DNA of 64,000 nt from positions 3,370,980 to 3,434,979 of the forward strand of contig VZQC01013302.1 in assembly GCA_009823505.1 (NCBI GenBank), read 5' to 3'. Numbering within the stretch: position 1 is the first letter of the stretch; every line of letters starts with the position of its first letter. Position numbers and translations under genes: made by a program. Shown in pieces: positions 57,344-64,000 of the stretch. Origin of the DNA: Rhizomys pruinosus (taxonomy: Eukaryota; Chordata; Mammalia; Rodentia; Spalacidae). The notes beneath the pieces were generated by a model. The model was not told the origin of the DNA, did not search any database, and saw nothing but the letters and a program-made list of their open reading frames with translations.

Positions 57344-57526
57344 TCAGTGGTTTCCGGAAAGGGTGGTTTTCATTCAGTCCTTCCCACATCACTTGAGTAT
57401 TTGTTAGAAGTGCAAATTATCTAGCTCTGCCTTCGGACTATTGAATCAGAAATCGAGTGTTGCCCAACAGCTTGTGTTTCCATAGCCCTCAGGGTGACTT
57501 GCCTGTGTGCTCAAATTTGAGAACCG
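57344..57526 (+). mobile_element. MER5-type (hAT-Charlie) DNA transposon remnant
   Basis: CAGTGGTTTCCGGAAAGGG ... 'GTTAGAAGTGCAAATTATCT' ... 'CTATTGAATCAGAAATCGAG' ... 'AAATTTGAGAACCGC': the MER5A layout with inverted ends. Confidence 0.85.
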
Positions 57527-58281
57527 CAGCTTACTCTAATTTTCAAGAAAATTAATCATCTTTTCATATTTAAACTCCCCTAGAAATACGTTGTCCAAGT
57601 GACTCTCTGATGGTCCTCCTGCTGGAAAGTAGAATAAAGGCTCTTCTGCATGTTTATCTTATGGCACCTTCCTTTTATGAGTTCAATTCAGGACACATTC
57701 CTTTATGCATTAGCGTTGCCTCTGGTGTAACTGATGTGTGATCTGTGGAGCACAGCACAGGTCCTTGATTTCAAAGAACAAGTTTTAGGCCTTATTCAGA
57801 CAAAGTTGTTTCAAGGTAACTTTTTAGCAGCTTCATTAAACAAGAATGTGCCTTAAACAAAAATAAACAACAGAGAGCAAATGAAAGACATAGGGCTCAC
57901 TACACATGAGTTACCAAAACACACTCTGCATGATTGTTGAGAGAAAATTGCTCAGTAAATTGAATTTGGTTAGGGAGGTATTTTTACCCAAGCTATGTTG
58001 GCTTTTTTTTTTTTTTTTTTTTATTATATAACTTCAGCCACAATATCTGTACTATCTTGGTCCTGGATATAAAATCTTATCTATTCACCAATACATTTTT
58101 ATACATTTTTTTCCCCCTTAACACATAGTTTGGGTGTGTTCTTGAAGCTTAGGTGACATGCAAGCAGACCTTGGCTCCCTCTCTCCAAGGTCGCAGCTGT
58201 TTTGTGCATGCGTGAAGGCTGCTGCAGTCTGGTTTCTCTGCACTGTTTCACAGCAACTGGTCTTTCAAAGGTCATAACTAG
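57527..58281. other. Intergenic, nothing recognised
   Basis: T20 at about 58002-58022. 58100-58260 is slightly GC-richer with an 84-codon minus-strand frame (58099-58353) that overlaps the B1 and has no motif. Confidence 0.4.
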
Positions 58282-58432
58282 CCGGGCGTGGTGGCACATG
58301 CCTTTAATCCCAGCACTCGGGAGGCAGAGGTAGGTGGATCTCTGTGGGTTCAAGGCCAGCCTGGTCTACAGAGCGAGCTCCAGGACACCTGGTACTAAAA
58401 GGGAGACCCTGTCTCAAAAATACCAAAAAAAA
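58282..58432 (+). mobile_element. B1 SINE, sense
   Basis: GCCGGGCGTGGTGGCACATG ... GGGAGACCCTGTCTC, A11, then a G10 run. Confidence 0.96.
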
Positions 58433-58444
58433 AAAGGGGGGGGG

Positions 58445-59490
58445 GTAAAAACAAAGATTGTAACTGACTTTCTTCCAGGCCCCTCTGCTCCTCGCAGAAC
58501 AGGTTTTTCTTACAGTTTAGGTATCCGCTAACCATCTGCCTCCTGGGAGTGTCAGCCTTAAGTTCATTCCTCTTCCCCATGCATGTAATTGAATTTTCTT
58601 CTGCACCTTTCATTAATAAAAAAACTGGTATTGTCTGAGACTTTCAGCAAAGTCCCATTCCTCTCTCCTAGCACTTTTTTGCTTATGGAACAAATCTACT
58701 AATTCTTACCAGTTCATTTAATCTCACTCATTATACCCAGACTATGAGCGCCTCTGTCTTAATCTCCATTTTTAACTGATATTTCCTAGTTCCTTAATTT
58801 CAATATACCTAAAATAAAACAGGGTCTCCTCTACACAAATTGTTCTCTTTCCATTTATTCATTTATTAAACAAGTATTTGGGGAGGGGCTACTCTATCAG
58901 ACACTGTTCTTTTTAGCAATGTAACAGTGAACAAGACCGACAGGATTGCTCTCACAAAGATTTTTAACAAAGGCCAATGGGGGAGAATTTTCTAACAATA
59001 TGTTGAACAGAATAAGATTTGGGATAGGGGGAATGATGGGGATAATATCAATGTGGGTGGTCTAAGTCTAATCAGGTAATATAAAATCAGATATCTGGGG
59101 CCAGTAAACTAGGGATCCACAAAGATATAATAGCAGCAACTAGTTGAGTATGTGAAAGGCTAAGGGCTCAGCCGAGATGCTCCTGGAAAGCATTAAATAA
59201 CGGACATTACAGTTCTAATGTCAGGTAAAGCAGTATTGCAGGATGCTTGATCATGTATCAACAGTCACCATGGGAAACATATGAGGGAAGGATCTCTGTC
59301 TTGTCTCCCACTCAAAGCTCCTAATCACTAATTAAATCAGGTACTTCTCACTCTACTTGGGCATGTCAGTGTATTTGAGTGTGAGATATTTTCTTGACAA
59401 TTTGTAATGCACCTAAAATACTGCTTGGATTTGAAACACTGAAAAATATTCCTTGTATAAGGAAGCTTCTCTGGTGAGGATTGAGGGATG
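58445..59490. other. Intergenic, nothing recognised
   Basis: 58860-59060 is mildly reminiscent of an old repeat ('GAACAAGACCGACAGGATTG'). No gene. Confidence 0.4.
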
Positions 59491-59499
59491 CACTAATTT

Positions 59500-60215
59500 T
59501 CTCTTTGCCCCTCATTCTGCTATGCTCCGGTAGTTCTAGGTGCACAGATTCAACTGTAGATGTGTCTCCCAGGACTGAGCATCTCTCAGATGCATATTTT
59601 CTGTGTCTAATCAGTTGGAGGGCTATGCAGTAGCCTCCATCTGTTGCAATGAGAAACTTCCTTTATGACTTCTGCACAGTATGCTCGTCTGTAAATACAA
59701 GACACGATATTCAGCATATGGTAGGAAGTTCCATTTGTCTAGAGATCTGGCAGAGATAGGGTTTTCTCTAGGATCTATGTCTTCTTCTGCCATGTGCACT
59801 TGACTGAGTTTACAGTGCCACTCATGACTTCATTCCCACTGAGGGGGTTTTGAAGTCCAATTACATAGCTATTGATTAGTGCCCAGATAGCAGTGCCGAG
59901 ACTATGCCAATAGAGGCAGTTTGCTGTGCTGGTCATTATGGTGATTAGGCTTTAGGTATAGGTTGGACCACTGATTTTATTCCTTATCAGTGTGGATTTA
60001 ATTTAGCATTATGAGTGCTAAACTTCTAGAAGGCTTCCAGGTCAGTTCCTGTTCCACTATTCCAAGTTCTGTTTCTGAAGTTTGTACTGTCCTGAGTGTA
60101 ATGAACATAGAAAGCCACAACTGACCAAGTTTCAAAGAATGGGAGCCTCTGGAATCTGTGGCCCTGAATTTCAAGTTTCAAGCAAAAGACTGTTTTAGGA
60201 TCATTAGTCAATTGT
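59500..60215 (-). mobile_element. L1 3'-UTR-type fragment, antisense
   Basis: Parallel to 3950-4620: 'TGTAGATGTGTCTCCCAGGA', 'CAGTAGCCTCCATCTGTTGC', 'GGATCTATGTCTTCTTCTGCC', 'AGGTCAGTTCCTGTTCCACT'. Confidence 0.7.
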
Positions 60216-60309
60216 GTTTATGTCTGTACTGATGGGGCATAATTCAAGCACCATCTCTGATTCTCATTTTGTGTATCTTATTTATATACATAATCCAAGA
60301 GACATTTTC

Positions 60310-60455
60310 TCCATTTCACCAGTCATTTTTTCCTTTCTTTTCCTTCCCTTCCCTTTATTATTTTCCCTTTCTTTTACTCTCTCTGACCCTTTCTCAGTCC
60401 CCTTTCTTCTTTTCTTCCTTCTCTCCTTTCTTTTGCTCTCTCTTATTTGGTCAAA
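60310..60455. repeat. Pyrimidine-rich stretch (TTCCC/TTTCC)n
   Basis: Short CT-rich run with TTTCCTTCCCTTCCC-type words. The ORFs across it are composition artefacts. Confidence 0.8.
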
Positions 60456-60608
60456 TATAAAATTCTTGCATTTTTCCTAAGTTTTGAATCTATTTTAAAT
60501 TATCGTATCTGCCAAATTCCCATTTTTACATTGTTCAAGCTTTTCCTTGAGTTTAGAGGTCCCGTCTCTTTTTGTTTAATTGTAGGCTATGTTTAAAAGT
60601 TTTGGTGG

Positions 60609-60849
60609 TGGGGGCTGGAGAGATGGATCAGCGGTTAAGAGGGTTGACTCCTCTTGCAGAAGACCTGGGTTAGATTCCCAGTACCCACATGGCGACTAAG
60701 AACCGTCTTTAAGCTGGGCATGGTAGTGCATACCTTTAATCCTAGCACTCGGGAGGCAGAGACAGGTGGGTCTTTGTGAGTTCAAGCCCAGCCTGGTCTA
60801 CAGAGTGAGTTCAGCTGGGGCTATAGGGAGACGCTGTCTCAAAAAAAAA
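60609..60849 (+). mobile_element. Chimeric SINE: B2 head fused to a B1
   Basis: 60609-60714 is the B2 head through 'CTAAGAACCGTCTTTA'. From 60715 (AGCTGGGCATGGTAGTGCAT) it is a full B1 with an A13 tail. The 14-bp duplication AAAAGTTTTGGTGG (60595-60608 and 60850-60863) surrounds the whole, and neither a B2 3' end nor an inner target duplication is present, so it inserted as one unit. Confidence 0.9.
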
Positions 60850-60913
60850 AAAAGTTTTGGTGGCCATTACATATTTATTACTATGAAACTCAGCAAGTTT
60901 AGAATATTCTTTC

Positions 60914-61167
60914 GGGCTGGAGAGATGGCCTAGCGGTTAAGAGCGCCGACCGCTCTTACAGAGGACCCAGGTTTGATCCCCAGCACCCATGGCGGCTGAG
61001 AACCGTCTGAAGCTCCAATTCCAGGAGTACTCCAGTTCCAGGGGAATCCGAGACCCTCTTCTGAACTCCGCAGCATTGCATGACACGGGTGCACAGACTT
61101 GCATGCAGACAGTACAGTCATACACATACAGAAATAAATAAAATTAATAATAAAAAAATTAAAAAAA
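60914..61167 (+). mobile_element. B2 SINE, young subfamily
   Basis: Target duplication AGAATATTCTTTC (60901-60913) and AGAATGTTCTTTC (61168-61180), one mismatch. Has the 17-bp duplication. Confidence 0.95.
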
Positions 61168-61349
61168 AGAATGTTCTTTCTTGTTTTCTCTGCAAGTAAT
61201 ATCAAACAATATAAACGTCTTGTAAACTAGCTCTGTTTCATGCAACTCTTCCTCCCTTCCTTCTTCCTTCTCTTTTACCTTTTGCCCTTCCTTTGGAAAG
61301 ATTCCATCTCACTATGGTGTGTTGTAGGCTGACCTCAAACTTAAGATCT

Positions 61350-61620
61350 TGAATCATTGAGATGGCTCAGTGGGTAGAGGTGCTTGATGCCAAGAGTGAG
61401 CAACCTGGGTTTAATTCTGGATCCCACATGGTAGGAGGGGGGACCAGACTCCTGCCAGCTGTCCTCTGACTTCCATGTGCTCACCATGGCATGGACACAT
61501 CCTTCCTCCATAAATGAATGAAGAAATAATTTTCAAAAAATTAAGTTCAAGATATTTCTGTCTCAGTCTCCTTAGGACTGAGATTGTAGATATGTACCAC
61601 CATGCCCGATTATACTTGAT
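61350..61620. mobile_element. Old B2-like (sense) and B1-like (antisense) remnants
   Basis: 61352-61520: 'TTGAGATGGCTCAGTGGGTA' ... 'GGGTTTAATTCTGG' ... 'CTGTCCTCTGACTTCC'. 61555-61615: 'GACTGAGATTGTAGATATGT' ... 'CACCATGCCCGA'. Confidence 0.65.
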
Positions 61621-62500
61621 AGTTCTAACAAGTTTGTAAAATAGTACAGAGGTTAAACTCAATCTGTTTGACATAGTATTGATAATATTCCCAAAGCAAT
61701 AAGTCGTTAAGAATAGTTACTCTTTAATGAATGTTAAAACACTATTTTTATAGTAACATATTTATTAAATTGGACATCTTATTTTTAACTAACAATATTT
61801 TAATGGAGGTAGACTATTATTTTTTTCATTTGATAGAGCTTCTAAAAGCTCTAAGTTAATACTTAGAATTCTTCCTACTGTTTCTTCATAATACCGCTCT
61901 TTGCATTTTCCTTCTCTAGGTTATTTATTTCTGTGACAAAAATAAATGGCCAGAAGTTACTTGCTTTTGCTAAAGAATTGCTTTGCTTCTGCAGAGAAAG
62001 TCCTGAGGCAGCTTAATCTGAAAATCCACTACTGGAACTTTGGGAAATTCATCAGGCCGCAGGGTTCCCAGTTGCATAAAGATCTGGAGACACAGAGAGC
62101 AGCCCTGGCTGAGGGAATTCATGAAGGGCAGCTAAGGGATCAGAATATCAAAAAAAGGCAACACTGTGTTGCAAGAGTAGAGCAGGCTCCTGAGCATTAG
62201 TGCAGCTTGAAGTGGAAGGTTGGACGTAAGGCAAATTAAGGGCTGAAAAAGAGCATACAGACAAGCTTGCTTCAAAGATCTTCTTAAGGGAGTTCTCTTA
62301 TTCCTGTGAGTTGGTAAATATTTGCAGAGAGGAAGAAAACAAGTGGAACTGGGAGCTGTGAAACTGCATTATAGCCATCCCTCTCCTAGGAAAATTAGAA
62401 AAGGGATTCCTTTCATCTACTTTAATTACAGTAAAAGCCTGTGATTTTTTTTCTGGAATAACCAAGGCAATTAGCAATTACTTGCGGTTCATTGGTTTAT
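61621..62500. other. Intergenic; 84-codon open frame at 61946-62200 unassigned
   Basis: The frame starts MARSYLLLLKNCF and is preceded by TTCCTTCTCTAG, which could be an acceptor. No donor, domain or family is recognised, so I do not call it a gene. Confidence 0.25.
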
Positions 62501-62519
62501 TGTAGGAAGATCCAGTTTG

Positions 62520-63840
62520 AATTGGGGGCTAGTTCTCAGCTAGCAGCCCTCAGGGCATCACGTGGATGAGAGTCAGGGGATTTCTCTGACCCTACCCCAA
62601 GAAGAAGCAGACAACGTGGCCCAGGTGCATGATGCTGGTTAGGGCAGCAGTGTGCAGAATTAGGGGTCTGTGATTGGCTCTGGGAGCTGACATCATTTTG
62701 CTTATAAAGGGAAGCTATAGCAGGCAATAAACCAAATTCTCCATTACCATCATTACAAAATTCCCTGCCATATTTTTTTTTTTTTTTTAAGCAGGGCTGC
62801 ATTTTGTTTGGTGACCAGTGGGTTGGATGGCAGTTCTTAGACCACCAACTTGGATAGCTGGTGAGGTGAAGTGAATTGTGAGTGGACTTAGGCTGAAGAT
62901 AGGCCATCCACCATCAGCCTGAAATTCCTGTCCAGGGGCCAGCAGTCTCTGGGCAGGTGGAAATCATGGCAAAGAGTGGGAAACGTTCTGTTGTTCCAGG
63001 CTAAGGGCCTGAAGTGGAAGTACCTCTCAGGTCAGGTTACAAAAGTAGCCAGCTGGTCTATGTATCTAGAGGTCAGTTCTCCACAGTGGCCGCAGGTGGG
63101 TACTGTGCTCCCCTTTCCCTTAGCAGGGCCTAGTTGTACCTGCTCATTACAAAGGAAGCTTCCTACATTTTGGTGCATCAACTGGGGCACGAAGCTACTT
63201 TGGTGTGTCACAATACCTGCAAGATGGGAAATATTCTTTTTAAGGAATTCTGTGTCTCAGGAAGATTCATTTTGGGGTGTTTGGCACATGGTTCTTGACT
63301 GTGCCTCATGGTTTTCTATCTTCTTTGGCCTAACAGCTCTTTTCCAAGCTCTGGCTGGGAGATTCATGTCTCTGAAGTATTACAGGCTCAGACCAAGAAT
63401 GAAAGTGGAGAAAGCCCTCCACATGTGGATTCTGCTTCCAAGCCAGAGCCCCCTCTAATAACCTTGAGAGCTCCCCAGAGCCTGCACCTTCTCGCAAACC
63501 TCCACTCACTCAGCAGGGAGTCTCTGCTGAGCCTTTGAATGCTCCTTTGGCTTTTGCAGGCTTGAGACATCTGGCTGTCTCTTAGCCTTCCCAGGAAATG
63601 GGTGTTCAGAGAGATTTTGAGTAGGAAAATTTCCCTCTACCCAACTTTCAGAGGCTACCTACTCTGCAGCATCTACTCATTTGGTACCCTCATGAGGCTA
63701 CTACTCTCAAAGACCTCCAGGAGGCCATTTCTAGAGATGCCCCTGGTCCCCATATGTGGAGAGCCTTTTGGACACCATATTTGTGGGTCTTAACACTCCC
63801 CATGATTGGCTAGGGCTGTATTAGCACCCAGTCAATTTTT
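62520..63840 (+). mobile_element. Decayed ERV/LTR-like block, tentative
   Basis: GC-richer than its surroundings. 62690-62735 has a TATA-like TTATAAAGGG and GGCAATAAACC, as in an LTR. 63169-63193 (TTTGGTGCATCAACTGGGGC) resembles a primer-binding site. About 30 bp later an ATG opens a Met-Gly frame that soon breaks. Downstream frames (63308-63538, 63602-63793) are short, P/S-rich or broken, as expected of a ruined gag region. The 160-codon frame at 62976-63458 crosses the proposed LTR and leader and is probably chance. No pol motif seen. Family not assigned. Confidence 0.4.
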
Positions 63841-63849
63841 AACCTGGAA

Positions 63850-64000
63850 GGCCTCTTTTTAAAAAAATTTTTATTGTATGTGTATGAGTGTACTATCTGC
63901 ATGTAGGTTTGTGCACCATGTCGTGCAATGCCATGAGGTCAGAAGAGGGTCTCAGATTGCCCTGGAACTGGAGTTCTCCTGGAATTGGAGTTACAGATGG
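63850..64000 (-). mobile_element. B2 SINE, antisense, cut by window end
   Basis: 'GAGTGTACTATCTGCATGTAGG' then 'CCTGGAACTGGAGTTCTCC' and 'GGAATTGGAGTTACAGATGG'. It has the 17-bp duplication; the head lies beyond the window. Confidence 0.93.

Noticed and set aside
61946..62200. 84-codon frame after a possible acceptor as an extra exon
   Set aside because: Lies beyond the in-frame stop at 56399, no donor or family match. Could be checked by RNA-seq.
62976..63458. 160-codon frame as a host gene
   Set aside because: Crosses the proposed LTR, primer site and leader of an ERV-like block and shows no recognised domain.

Overview
This is nuclear DNA from a muroid rodent that is probably neither mouse nor rat. 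It is AT-rich, dense in rodent SINEs (B1, B2, B4/RSINE, ID) and L1 fragments, and carries ERVL/MaLR-type LTR elements. Its young B2 copies differ from the mouse B2 form, hence 'not Mus'. The species itself cannot be read from the window. There are no bacterial or viral operons and no CRISPR array.

The only gene supported is the 3' part of a leucine-rich-repeat gene on the + strand that I recognise as LRRC69-like. It has three C-terminal coding exons: 26556-26650, 32749-32928 and 56291-56401, the last ending in TAG. They have good AG acceptors, and the two internal exons have GT donors. They encode the last LRR segment (YCEGNPLF), a linker with a CAIC...WLEC motif, and the tail (CSHEC...RDPDLFGIAQ). 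The introns are about 6.1 kb and 23.4 kb. No upstream exon was found, so 1-26555 is probably also intronic. The first visible exon is 95 nt long and appears to be one base out of frame with the next. This is either an error in the sequence or a lesion removing the C-terminal domain.

Layout: 1-4.7 kb, antisense L1 pieces with a perfect 50-bp palindrome inside. 5-15.5 kb, SINEs, an LTR-like element, an L1 with a 5' inversion and more L1 3' ends. 15.75-17.2 kb, a large imperfect inverted duplication with a 45-bp identical core. 19.5-21 kb, two B4 elements each hit by a B2 at about the same place. 21.1-23.3 kb, an internally deleted minus-strand ERVL-type provirus with a dUTPase remnant. 24.2-26.1 kb, a 0.9-kb polypyrimidine tract followed by a 14-unit minisatellite with 31/51/54/60-bp units, about 450 bp upstream of the first exon. 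26.5-56.4 kb, the gene, with introns full of SINEs, a four-level nested insertion (34-36.2 kb) and a short perfect hairpin. 56.4-64 kb, the downstream flank with a B2 238 bp after the stop, a MER5-type DNA transposon, a B2-B1 chimeric SINE and a decayed ERV-like block with a B2 running off the end.

I found no previously undescribed biochemical system. The items most worth checking are the exon frameshift, the inverted duplication, the L1 palindrome, the minisatellite and the SINE chimera.
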